From Pseudomonadota bacterium (lineage in GTDB: Bacteria; Pseudomonadota; Gammaproteobacteria; Xanthomonadales; Xanthomonadaceae), in NCBI GenBank assembly GCA_023388955.1, contig JAEWFH010000169.1:1-24680 (forward strand): a stretch of DNA of 24,680 nt. The letters run 5' to 3'. The notes beneath the pieces are model-generated. The model was not told the DNA's origin. It searched no databases and saw only the letters and a list, made by a program, of their open reading frames with translations. Position 1 is the first letter of the stretch. Every line of letters starts with the position of its first letter. Shown here piece after piece: positions 1-7,699 of the stretch. The position numbers and the translations under genes were made by a program.

Positions 1-143
1 CCGTCGCCGGCCTGGCTGATCTCCACGACGGACTTGGGCTGGCCGGTCTCGTCGTCGATGGTGGTCCAGGTGCCAACCGGCGACTGCTGGGCGAACGCGG
101 CCATCGGCAGTGCCAGTACCAGGGCAAACAGGATCTTGCGCAT
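1..143 (-). CDS. DUF2147 family secreted protein (N-terminal part)
   Basis: Only the first 47 codons are in the window; the gene continues past the left edge. It starts at an ATG (141-143) preceded by a GGAGGCG Shine-Dalgarno. The product opens with a classical signal peptide (MRKILFALVLALPMAAFAQQ, cleavage probably after AFA). The mature part begins with VGTWTTIDDETGQPKSVVEI, the characteristic opening of DUF2147 proteins, small periplasmic or secreted beta-rich proteins of unknown biochemical function. It lies 88 nt downstream of mrp on the same strand and may be co-transcribed or use the possible -10 element noted in the gap. The family call rests on this N-terminal segment only. Confidence 0.75.
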   Translation of the reverse strand, partial: MRKILFALVLALPMAAFAQQSPVGTWTTIDDETGQPKSVVEISQAGD

Positions 144-201
144 TCTTCGCCTCCGTTGGTGATGCCGCCATGGGTCGGTCGACCCGGGGGCGGTTGCGGC
201 A

Positions 202-207
202 GTTATA
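202..207 (-). promoter_or_regulatory. possible -10 element before the DUF2147 gene
   Basis: On the minus strand this reads TATAAC (5 of 6 matches to TATAAT), an AT-rich island in a very GC-rich gap, about 60 nt upstream of the DUF2147 start. No good -35 hexamer sits 16-18 nt upstream, so this is a weak candidate and the gene may simply be read through from mrp. Confidence 0.22.
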
Positions 208-231
208 ACGTATCCCGGGGTCGCGATGCTG

Positions 232-1296
232 CTAGAGCAAGGCGGCCGAGATCGAGGCGGCAACCCTTGGCCTTGCGGCCAGGCGGACAGCCAGTTGCCG
301 CGCCACGTTGCGGTATGCCTGCGCGGCAGCCGACTCGGGTTGTGCCTCTACCACTGGAGTGCCGGCATCGCCCTGTTCGCGGATCGCAACAGCGAGCGGA
401 AGGCTGCCCAGCAGCGGCACGCCATACTGCTCTGCCATCTGCCTGCCGCCTCCGGCCCCGAACACGTGTTCGGCATGTCCGCAGTTGCTGCACACGTGCA
501 CCGCCATGTTCTCCACCAGCCCGAGCACTGGCACTTCGACCTTCTCGAACATCTTCAATGCCTTCCGTGCGTCAAGCGTCGCAACCTCCTGTGGGGTCGT
601 CACGATGACCGCGCCCGCCACCGGGATTTTCTGCGCCATGGTCAGCTGGATGTCGCCGGTGCCGGGCGGAAGGTCCACCACCAGATAATCCAGGTCGCCC
701 CACCGGGTTTCGCCGAGCATCTGTGTCAATGCCCCAGTCGCCATCGGCCCCCGCCAGATCATCGGCGTGTCCTGGTCCACAAGCAGTCCGATCGACATCG
801 CCTCCACGCCGTGCGCCTGCATGGGATCGATTGACTTCCCATCGGGGCTTTCCGGACGTCCCTCGATACCCAGCATCACCGGCACGCTGGGTCCGTACAC
901 ATCCGCATCCAGGACTCCCACGCTTGCGCCTTCGGCAGCGAGTGCCAATGCCAGATTCACGGCCGTGGTCGATTTTCCGACCCCACCCTTGCCCGACCCC
1001 ACGGCAATCACGTTCCGCACGTTGTGCAGCGGCTGCAGGCCGGGCTGCACGGCATGGGAGTGGATTCGTTGCAACAACTCCATGCGCGAGAGCGACAGCC
1101 CCTCCGCCTCCAGCGTGGCCCTCACCTCGCGCTCCAGGTCCGTGCGCAGCTTCTGGATGGGCAGCCCCAGCTGCATGGACACCGCGGCCGCGGAACCGGC
1201 GACCGCCACCCGAACCCGCGCCCCTACCTGTTGCAAGGTCGCCTGCGACCCCGGGACCTGCACGGTGGAAAGAAGCTGTTGCAACTGCTCGCTCAT
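232..1296 (-). CDS. mrp: Mrp/ApbC family iron-sulfur cluster carrier ATPase
   Basis: Cytosolic P-loop ATPase of the Mrp/NBP35 family, which binds a labile [4Fe-4S] cluster and hands it to apo-proteins. The product has 354 residues. Residues 1-90 form the N-terminal MIP18/DUF59-like domain. A deviant Walker A GKGGVGKST is at 102-110, followed by DADVYGPSVP (130-139) and a Walker B-like DYLVVDLPPGTGD around 203-215. The cluster-binding CxxC is CSNC at 269-272. Length and motif order match full-length bacterial Mrp. The start is placed at the ATG ending at 1296, because a TTGAGG Shine-Dalgarno lies about 7 nt upstream. Longer in-frame forms begin with a Cys/Arg-rich stretch unlike the family. 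It is divergent from the TonB receptor gene, with two palindromes in the shared upstream region. Confidence 0.93.
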   Translation of the reverse strand: MSEQLQQLLSTVQVPGSQATLQQVGARVRVAVAGSAAAVSMQLGLPIQKLRTDLEREVRATLEAEGLSLSRMELLQRIHSHAVQPGLQPLHNVRNVIAVGSGKGGVGKSTTAVNLALALAAEGASVGVLDADVYGPSVPVMLGIEGRPESPDGKSIDPMQAHGVEAMSIGLLVDQDTPMIWRGPMATGALTQMLGETRWGDLDYLVVDLPPGTGDIQLTMAQKIPVAGAVIVTTPQEVATLDARKALKMFEKVEVPVLGLVENMAVHVCSNCGHAEHVFGAGGGRQMAEQYGVPLLGSLPLAVAIREQGDAGTPVVEAQPESAAAQAYRNVARQLAVRLAARPRVAASISAALL

Positions 1297-1320
1297 GGAC
1301 GACCTCAAGGACACGCAGAG

Positions 1321-1333
1321 GCGACATTGTCGC
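1321..1333. promoter_or_regulatory. 13-nt palindrome upstream of mrp
   Basis: GCGACA-T-TGTCGC is a perfect inverted repeat with 6-nt arms and one central base. It lies 24 nt before the mrp start codon, where it could act as an operator or form a small mRNA hairpin. No regulator is identified; the site is seen, its function is inference. Confidence 0.3.
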
Positions 1334-1352
1334 AGTCGCGTGCAGGGCATGG

Positions 1353-1368
1353 GCTGACCCAGGTCAGC
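1353..1368. promoter_or_regulatory. 16-nt palindrome in the mrp/TonB-receptor divergent region
   Basis: GCTGACC-CA-GGTCAGC is a perfect inverted repeat with 7-nt arms and a 2-nt centre, typical in size of a dimeric regulator's binding site. It lies between the divergent mrp and receptor genes and could serve either promoter. It does not match an Fe-S regulator consensus that I recognise. Confidence 0.35.
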
Positions 1369-1381
1369 TTTGCCCAAAGGG

Positions 1382-1410
1382 TTGCAGCGGCGCTAGCAAA
1401 GCTTTATTAA
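1382..1410 (+). promoter_or_regulatory. possible promoter of the TonB-dependent receptor
   Basis: TTGCAG (1382-1387), 17 nt, TATTAA (1405-1410) gives 3 of 6 and 4 of 6 matches to the sigma70 consensus. It sits in the most AT-rich part of the intergenic region. It would leave a leader of about 80 nt before the receptor ATG. The -35 match is poor, so this is tentative. Confidence 0.3.
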
Positions 1411-1497
1411 TCCTTCGTTAAGGTCGAACAGATCCGGTTTCGACCCGGGGAGGGGCAGCCATCCGCCGCCCGGACACAAATACCAAAGGGGAGTTCC

Positions 1498-4350
1498 ATG
1501 CAACAACACCGCAACCGGCCGAAGCGCCACCGTCTTACCGTCGCCCTGCTTGCCGCCGTCGTCCTGCCGCTCGGCACTGCTGCAGCCCAGGACGCACAAG
1601 AAGTCCAGGAACCCGAGGCCGCCGCCACGAACCTCGACCGGGTGACCGTGACCGGTTCACTGATCCCGCAAACGGAAGTCGAGACCTTCACCCCGGTTAC
1701 CGTGATTTCGGCGGAAGACATCCAGATGCGCGGCTTCGAGAGCGTTGCGGACGTATTGCAGCAATCGACCTTCACCACCGGCGGCATCCAAGGGGGGCAG
1801 ACCTCGGCTTCGTTCACCCAGGGTGCCGAGGCGAGCAGCATGTTCGGCCTGGACCCGGGGTACACCAAGTATCTGATCAATGGCCGGCCCATGGCCAACT
1901 ATCCGGCCCTGTACAACGGTTCCGACACCTTCAACAACATCAGCGGCATTCCGGTGTCGATGGTGGAGCGTATCGAGGTCCTGCCCGGTGGGCAGTCTTC
2001 GCTTTACGGTTCCGATGCGATCGCGGGCGTCGTGAACGTGATCCTCAAAAAGCAGCTGGATTCGCCCGAGATCTCGGTCCGTGGCGGCTGGTTCAGCGAC
2101 GGCGGCGGATCCAGTTTCCGCTTCACCGCGGCCAACAGCTTCAGTTCGGCCGACAATCGGTTCAACGTGCTTGCCGGCATCCAGCTCGATACCCGCGACC
2201 CGATCTGGGGACACCAGCGTGCCCTGACGCGCCAGTACAACCTGGACGGGTACTCGGACGCTTTCGCCAGCCGCGACTTCGTCGTGATCAACGCGCTCGA
2301 CAGCACGTACCTGTTCCCCGACCCCAACGACTGTGCCAATACCACGGGCAACTTCGGCGGCACCACCGAGAAGTGGACCCGTCCAGGGTATGGCGAATAC
2401 TGCGGCTCGTTCATCTCACCGGGATACAGGACCATCCGGAACGCCAAGGAAGGTGTCCAGGGGTACAGCTACGCGACGTTCGACCTGAGCGACAGCACGC
2501 AGTTGTACGCGGAGCTCATGCTGAACTACGAGGAGACCGAGTACGCGACCGGTTCGAACTACACGTGGTGGGGCACCGGCTCGAAGTACGGCGCCTACTA
2601 CGACCCGGGCCTGGAAACCTTCGTGAACCTGCAGCGCGCGTTTGCTCCAGAGGACATCGGCGGCCGGGGCTACAACGACATCATGAACACCGACCGGAAC
2701 AAGGCCTATTCGGTCGCGTTCGGCGCCAGCGGCTTCCTGGGCGAGTGGGACTACGACGTGTACGCGATGCGTACCGAGTACAAGCTGGAAGAGCGCAGCT
2801 GGGTCCGCTGGGCGGATCCGATTGACGAGTACTTCCGCAACACCGTACTTGGCCCGCAGTTGGGCCTTGATCCGGTGTGGGGCGTATACCCCGTGTTTTC
2901 CCCGGACTACGATGCCTTCTTCAGCCCGATCAATCCCGCGGACTTCGGCAGCTTCACCGGTTACGCGACTTCGGACTCGCGCACCTGGAACAACATGCTG
3001 CGCGCGCAGTTCACGCGCGCCTCGCTGTTCTCGCTGCCAGGCGGCGATGCCGGCTTCGCCATCGTGGGCGAGGTCGGCAATGAGGGCTGGGAATACAACC
3101 CCGACCCGCGCATGATCGAGGACCCCGACACGCTCGAATCGCAGGTCTGGGGACAGACCTCGGTCAGCGGCGATGGCCACCGCAGCCGGTACGCGGTCAC
3201 CAGTGAACTCCGCCTCCCCCTGCTCGACCCGCTCACGGTCACCCTGTCGGGCCGCTATGACGCCTTCGACATCGCAGGCAACACGGTCGACAGGCCGACC
3301 TACAGCCTAGGCGTGGAGTTCCGCCCGGTGGAGAGCATCCTGGTCCGGGGCAAATACGGCACGGCATTCCGCGCACCAACCCTGGCGGACGCGTTCCAGG
3401 GCCTGAGCGGCTACTACAGCCGCGCGACCGACTACTACCGTTGCTCGCTGGAAGGGTACGACCCGGCCGACACAGACGGCTGCACCTGGAGCTCCAGCCA
3501 GTTCTTCGGCCAGCAGTCCGGCAACCCGGACCTGGAGCCCATCGAGGCCGACGTGTGGAACGCCGGCATCGTGTGGGCTCCCACCTCGACCTTCTCGATC
3601 GCAGCGGACTACTACAACTGGAAGATCAACGATGAAGTCGACCAGCTCAGCGCCAGCCAGCTGTTGCTGACCGAGTACTTCTGCAGGACCAACCAGAGCG
3701 GCACCCTGACTACATCCTGCGAAAACGCCCTGGAATGGATCCAGCGTGGCGCAAACGGTGAACTCGTCTCGATCTACACGCCGAAGGTCAACATTGCGGA
3801 GCAGACCCTGGAAGCGTTCACGGCCCAGGTCAACTACATGGTCGACATCGGCCAGCTTGGCAACCTGGCATTTGCGCTCAACTACACCAACAACCTCGAG
3901 CACACCGTCACTCCGTCGCCCGGCGACGATGCGATCGACCTGATGGACGATCCGTACTACATGTGGATCTACGACGCTTACGCGAAGACGCGCACCGACC
4001 TGTCGGTGGCCTGGAGCAAGGGTGACTGGACGACCACCCTGTACGCGAACCGTATTGGCGAAACCCCCAACTACCTCGCCTACGCCAGCGGCGACTGGGG
4101 CTACGAGCACTCGTCCGGCCAGAAGGCCGGCAAGTGGGATGCCTATACGACCTACAACGCCAGCGTCAACTGGAGGCCCACCGAAAAGATCCAGCTCTCC
4201 GTGATGGTGAACAACCTGCTTGACGAGATGCCGGACGACCAGGCTTCCAACTACCCTGGCACGTCGTCCACGCCGTACAACAACTACCTCTACAACCCGT
4301 TCGGCCGGGCGTTCTACGTCGAGGCGAAGTACCGGTTCGGCGACAACTGA
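1498..4350 (+). CDS. TonB-dependent outer-membrane receptor
   Basis: Outer-membrane gated channel energised by TonB-ExbBD; substrate not identifiable. The product is 950 residues. A signal peptide covers about 1-30 (hydrophobic LTVALLAAVVLPLGTAAA, cleavage before QDA). VTVTGS at 49-54 is the TonB-box-like segment usual in Xanthomonadaceae receptors. The plug domain (about 62-186) includes SAEDIQMRGFESVADVLQQS, YLINGRP, VERIEVLPGGQSSLYGSDAIAGVVNVILKK. The remainder is beta-barrel rich in alternating aromatics, ending AFYVEAKYRF plus four residues rather than at the aromatic itself. There is no N-terminal STN signalling domain and no neighbouring sigma/anti-sigma pair, so cell-surface signalling is unlikely. 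AGGGGAG lies about 5 nt before the ATG. A strong terminator follows 21 nt after the stop, so the gene is probably monocistronic. Confidence 0.95.
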   Translation: MQQHRNRPKRHRLTVALLAAVVLPLGTAAAQDAQEVQEPEAAATNLDRVTVTGSLIPQTEVETFTPVTVISAEDIQMRGFESVADVLQQSTFTTGGIQGGQTSASFTQGAEASSMFGLDPGYTKYLINGRPMANYPALYNGSDTFNNISGIPVSMVERIEVLPGGQSSLYGSDAIAGVVNVILKKQLDSPEISVRGGWFSDGGGSSFRFTAANSFSSADNRFNVLAGIQLDTRDPIWGHQRALTRQYNLDGYSDAFASRDFVVINALDSTYLFPDPNDCANTTGNFGGTTEKWTRPGYGEYCGSFISPGYRTIRNAKEGVQGYSYATFDLSDSTQLYAELMLNYEETEYATGSNYTWWGTGSKYGAYYDPGLETFVNLQRAFAPEDIGGRGYNDIMNTDRNKAYSVAFGASGFLGEWDYDVYAMRTEYKLEERSWVRWADPIDEYFRNTVLGPQLGLDPVWGVYPVFSPDYDAFFSPINPADFGSFTGYATSDSRTWNNMLRAQFTRASLFSLPGGDAGFAIVGEVGNEGWEYNPDPRMIEDPDTLESQVWGQTSVSGDGHRSRYAVTSELRLPLLDPLTVTLSGRYDAFDIAGNTVDRPTYSLGVEFRPVESILVRGKYGTAFRAPTLADAFQGLSGYYSRATDYYRCSLEGYDPADTDGCTWSSSQFFGQQSGNPDLEPIEADVWNAGIVWAPTSTFSIAADYYNWKINDEVDQLSASQLLLTEYFCRTNQSGTLTTSCENALEWIQRGANGELVSIYTPKVNIAEQTLEAFTAQVNYMVDIGQLGNLAFALNYTNNLEHTVTPSPGDDAIDLMDDPYYMWIYDAYAKTRTDLSVAWSKGDWTTTLYANRIGETPNYLAYASGDWGYEHSSGQKAGKWDAYTTYNASVNWRPTEKIQLSVMVNNLLDEMPDDQASNYPGTSSTPYNNYLYNPFGRAFYVEAKYRFGDN

Positions 4351-4371
4351 TCCGGCCACGGACCGACTTGA

Positions 4372-4401
4372 AGGCCCCGCTCCGGCGGGGCCTCTTCTTT
4401 T
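4372..4401 (+). terminator. rho-independent terminator of the TonB-dependent receptor
   Basis: A 9-bp perfect stem AGGCCCCGC / GCGGGGCCT with loop TCCG is followed by a pyrimidine/T tract (TCTTCTTTT). It begins 21 nt after the receptor stop. The stem is identical to that of the cold shock gene terminator at 14936-14957. Confidence 0.85.
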
Positions 4402-4427
4402 GTCCTTCCCCGACGCTGCGCTATAAG
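4400..4427 (+). promoter_or_regulatory. probable sigma70-type promoter of the aldehyde dehydrogenase gene
   Basis: TTGTCC (4400-4405), 16 nt, TATAAG (4422-4427) matches the consensus at 4 of 6 and 5 of 6 positions. The -35 overlaps the end of the T tract of the upstream terminator, so termination and re-initiation are back to back. Predicted leader before the dehydrogenase ATG at 4528 is about 95 nt. Confidence 0.45.
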
Positions 4428-4527
4428 CGAAGGTCCCGTAACGATGCCGCCCCCGTTGTCCCGGATCCGCGCGAATGCGCCACTCCGGAAACGCCGCTGC
4501 ATCCAGCCTGCATGGGAGTCCAGCTTC

Positions 4528-5964
4528 ATGAGTGCACCCCGGGATCCCCGTCCCTTCTACCTCGCCAACCAGCCAGTCACCACGGCCCGGCATCTGGACG
4601 TGACCGAGAAGTTCACCGCCAAGCTTGCTGTCCGCGTTGCCTACGCAGACGCGGATGCCGTCGACCAAGCCATCGCCACCGCCTGGGAGGCGCGCCCCGC
4701 CATGTCCGCGTTCCCTCCCGACGCCCGGCGCGACGTCCTCGAGCACTGCGTACGCCGGTTCACCGAGCGCCGCGAGGAACTCGCCCTGGCGCTTTGCATC
4801 GAGGCCGGGAAGCCGATCGGCGATGCCCGCGGCGAGGTCGACCGGCTCATCGACACCTTCCGCATCGCCGCCGGCGAGGCCACCCGCATCGAAGGCGAGG
4901 TGATCGAGCTGCAACTGTCCGAACGCACCCGCGGCTACCGCGGCATGACCCGGCGGGTGCCGGTGGGCGTGTGCAGCTTCATTACGCCGTTCAACTTCCC
5001 GCTCAACCTGGTGGCGCACAAGGTCGCCCCGGCCATCGCGGCGGGGTGCCCGTTCGTCCTCAAGCCGGCGGCCAAGACGCCGCTGGGCGCCCTGATCATC
5101 GGCGAGGTGCTGGCGGAAACCGACCTGCCGGCAGGTGCCTTCTCGATCGTGCCCTGCTCCAACGAGGACGCCGCGGCGCTGGTCGAGGACGAGCGCATCG
5201 CGCTTTTCAGCTTCACCGGCGGCGAAGTCGGCTGGGAGCTGAAATCGCGCGCCGGACGCAAGAAGGTGGTGCTGGAGCTGGGTGGCAACGCGGCCTGCAT
5301 CGTCGATGCGGACCCCGGGCGCGACCTTTCCTTCGTCGTCGACCGGCTGGTCAGCGGCGCCTACTACCAGTCCGGGCAGAGCTGCATCAGCGTGCAGCGC
5401 ATCATCGCCCATGCATCGGTGTACGACGCGCTGCGCGAGCGCCTGGCGGCTGCGGTCGCGGAACTGGCCTGCGGGGACCCGCGCGACGAAGGCACCTTCA
5501 TCGGTCCGATGATCGACGAGGAATCGGCCCGCCGTGTCGAGGGCTGGGTCGACGAGGCCGTCCAGGCCGGGGCCCGCGTGATCGTCGCCCCCCGGCGCGA
5601 GGGGAACCTGCTTTCCCCCGGCCTGCTGGAAGGCGTGCCGCGCGACGCGCGCCTCTACCGCGACGAGGTGTTCGGCCCGGTCGCGCTGATGGAGCGGTTC
5701 GAGGATTTCGACCAGGCGCTCGCGCTTGCCAACGACAGCCGCTTCGGCCTGCAGGCCGGGGTGTTCACCGGCAGCCTGGACCACGCCATGCGCGCCTGGG
5801 ACACGCTGGAAGCCGGCGGCGTGGTGGTCGGCGACATCCCCAGTTTCCGTGTCGACAACATGCCCTATGGCGGAGTCAAGGGATCGGGCCTGGGCCGCGA
5901 GGGCGTCCGCAGCGCGATCGCGGACATGACCGAGCCGCGGTTGCTGGTGATCCGGGACCGCTGA
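4528..5964 (+). CDS. NAD(P)+-dependent aldehyde dehydrogenase
   Basis: Oxidises an aldehyde to the acid through a covalent thiohemiacetal; the substrate cannot be read from sequence. The 478-residue product has the ALDH superfamily landmarks: FITPFNFPLN with the oxyanion Asn at 156, VLKPAAKTP with the cofactor Lys at 179, FSFTGG at 228-232, ELGGN with general-base Glu at 250, GQSC with nucleophile Cys at 286, and DEVFGPV. GQSCISVQRI and the overall length suggest the broad lactaldehyde/succinate-semialdehyde-like branch (perhaps ALDH family 21), which is inference. I chose the ATG at 4528 because GGGAG lies 9 nt upstream. An in-frame ATG at 4444 would add 28 residues of low-complexity, Arg-rich sequence. 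No operon partner indicates a pathway. Confidence 0.92.
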   Translation: MSAPRDPRPFYLANQPVTTARHLDVTEKFTAKLAVRVAYADADAVDQAIATAWEARPAMSAFPPDARRDVLEHCVRRFTERREELALALCIEAGKPIGDARGEVDRLIDTFRIAAGEATRIEGEVIELQLSERTRGYRGMTRRVPVGVCSFITPFNFPLNLVAHKVAPAIAAGCPFVLKPAAKTPLGALIIGEVLAETDLPAGAFSIVPCSNEDAAALVEDERIALFSFTGGEVGWELKSRAGRKKVVLELGGNAACIVDADPGRDLSFVVDRLVSGAYYQSGQSCISVQRIIAHASVYDALRERLAAAVAELACGDPRDEGTFIGPMIDEESARRVEGWVDEAVQAGARVIVAPRREGNLLSPGLLEGVPRDARLYRDEVFGPVALMERFEDFDQALALANDSRFGLQAGVFTGSLDHAMRAWDTLEAGGVVVGDIPSFRVDNMPYGGVKGSGLGREGVRSAIADMTEPRLLVIRDR

Positions 5965-6033
5965 CCGCGGCGCAACTGGCGGCCCGGTGGCAGGCGGGGT
6001 AGCGTTGCCCGGAACCACGGACCGGAACCCGCC

Positions 6034-7683
6034 ATGCGCCGCCTCACTCCGTTCGCCCCCGTCCTGCTTGCCGCACTGGTGCTCGGCGCCTGCAGCACCA
6101 CCCACGATTCGCCGGTTGCACACCGGCCCGCTCCCGAGCCGGCACGCAGGGCTCCCGTCGACATGCCGGCACCGCCGCCCGCGCCATCGCCCCTGTCGGC
6201 CGTCACGGTGACCGGTTCACGCCTCGCGGGACACCCGGCCAACACCGAGCGCTACGGGGAGATCGAGGACAACCCGGTCCACCGCGCCAGCGAGCAACCG
6301 GTGTCCACCTTCTCGGTCGACGTGGATACCGGCAGCTACAGCAACGTCCGCCGGATGCTGCTCGACGGCGTGCGCCCCCCCGCCAATGCGGTGCGCACCG
6401 AGGAGCTCATCAACTACTTCGACTACGGCCATCCGGCGCCGCAGGGCGACGAGGCACCGTTCCGGGTCACCACCGAGCTGGCACCCGCGCCCTGGAACGC
6501 GCAGCGGCAGCTGCTCATGATCGGCATCAAGGGCCACGACATCGCGCGTGCGCAGCTGCCGCCGGCCAACCTGGTCCTGCTGGTGGATACCTCCGGGTCG
6601 ATGCACTCGCCCGACAAGCTGCCCCTGCTCAAGCGCGCCCTGGGCATGCTGGTGCGCCAGCTGCGGCCCATCGACACCGTCGCCATCGTCGCCTATGCCG
6701 GCTCGGCCGGCCTGGTGCTGGCGCCAACGACCGGTGACCGGCAGGGCAAGATCCTCGCCGCGCTGTCGCAGCTTGAAGCCGGCGGCAGCACCAACGGCGG
6801 CGAGGGGATCCGGCTCGCGTACGCGCTGGCGCGGCAGTCCTTCGTCGAAGGCGGCAGCAACCGCGTGCTGCTGGCCACCGATGGCGACTTCAACGTCGGC
6901 ACCATCGACCAGGGCGCGCTGGAGACGCTGGTATCGGACCAGCGCGCCAGCGGGATCGCCCTGACCACGCTGGGCTTTGGCCGCGGCAACTACAACGACG
7001 CCCTGGCCGAGCGGCTGGCGGACCTGGGCAATGGCAACCACGCCTACATCGACAGCGCGCTGGAAGCCCGGCGCGTGCTGGTGGAGGCGATGGGCTCCAC
7101 CCTGGCGACGATCGCCAGCGACGTGAAGGTGCAGGTCGAGTTCAATCCCGCCGTCGTCGCCGAGTACCGGCTGGTCGGCTACGAGAACCGGGTGCTGCGC
7201 AACGAGGATTTCGCCAACGACAAGGTGGACGCGGGTGAGATCGGCGCCGGCCACGAGGTCACCGCGCTGTACGAGATCACCCCGGTCGGCTCCGAAGCCA
7301 CCCGGCTGCCGCCGCTGCGCTATGGCGCGCCACGCAGCGGGAGCAACGAGACCGGCGAAGTCGCCCACCTGCGGTTGCGCTACAAGCAGCCCGGAAGCGA
7401 CCGCAGCCAGCTGGTCGAAACCCCGATCCTGGCCTCGCAGCTCCAGGCCCGGCCCAGTGACCCGCTGCGCTTTGCCGCCGCGGTTGCCGGCTTCGCGGAC
7501 ATGCTGCGCGGCGGGACCCGCACCGATGGCTGGGGTTGGGAGGGTGTCCTGGCCACCGCCCGCGCCGCGGACGGCGTGCCGCAGGCGGGGCTTCGCCGGG
7601 AGTTCGTCGAACTGGTGGAACTGGCCCGCGACCTCGTCGAGCCGGGGCAAGCGCAGGAGGAGCCGGGCCGCACGGCCCCCTGA
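6034..7683 (+). CDS. von Willebrand factor type A lipoprotein, YfbK-like
   Basis: Predicted cell-envelope lipoprotein with a metal-binding vWA domain; its partners and role are unknown. The 549-residue product has a signal peptide with lipobox LGAC (lipidated Cys at 20), then a Pro/Ala-rich linker with VTVTGSR at 57-63. Next come a YfbK-type N-terminal region (about 79-172, including STFSVDVDTGSYSNVRRML), a vWA domain (about 178-350) with intact MIDAS start DTSGSM at 185-190, and a C-terminal DUF3520-like region containing YEITPVG. Domain order and length match the YfbK family. It follows the aldehyde dehydrogenase by 69 nt on the same strand and converges on the GGDEF/EAL gene. Only a weak GGAA Shine-Dalgarno precedes the ATG. 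The VTVTGSR motif is unusual outside TonB receptors. Confidence 0.9.
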   Translation: MRRLTPFAPVLLAALVLGACSTTHDSPVAHRPAPEPARRAPVDMPAPPPAPSPLSAVTVTGSRLAGHPANTERYGEIEDNPVHRASEQPVSTFSVDVDTGSYSNVRRMLLDGVRPPANAVRTEELINYFDYGHPAPQGDEAPFRVTTELAPAPWNAQRQLLMIGIKGHDIARAQLPPANLVLLVDTSGSMHSPDKLPLLKRALGMLVRQLRPIDTVAIVAYAGSAGLVLAPTTGDRQGKILAALSQLEAGGSTNGGEGIRLAYALARQSFVEGGSNRVLLATDGDFNVGTIDQGALETLVSDQRASGIALTTLGFGRGNYNDALAERLADLGNGNHAYIDSALEARRVLVEAMGSTLATIASDVKVQVEFNPAVVAEYRLVGYENRVLRNEDFANDKVDAGEIGAGHEVTALYEITPVGSEATRLPPLRYGAPRSGSNETGEVAHLRLRYKQPGSDRSQLVETPILASQLQARPSDPLRFAAAVAGFADMLRGGTRTDGWGWEGVLATARAADGVPQAGLRREFVELVELARDLVEPGQAQEEPGRTAP

Positions 7684-7699
7684 CCTGCCCCGGCCCCGC

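Noticed and set aside
1498..4350. Assigning the TonB receptor to siderophore, vitamin or carbohydrate uptake
   Set aside because: No neighbouring transport, regulatory or degradative genes point to a substrate, and the plug and barrel sequence alone does not decide it.
4444..4527. Possible 28-residue N-terminal extension of the aldehyde dehydrogenase
   Set aside because: The extension is Pro/Arg-rich, resembles no ALDH N-terminus, and the downstream ATG has a better Shine-Dalgarno at suitable spacing.
3307..6123. An open frame of about 940 codons on the minus strand
   Set aside because: It lies antisense to the TonB receptor barrel and the aldehyde dehydrogenase and crosses the receptor terminator. 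Its composition is typical of a shadow frame.
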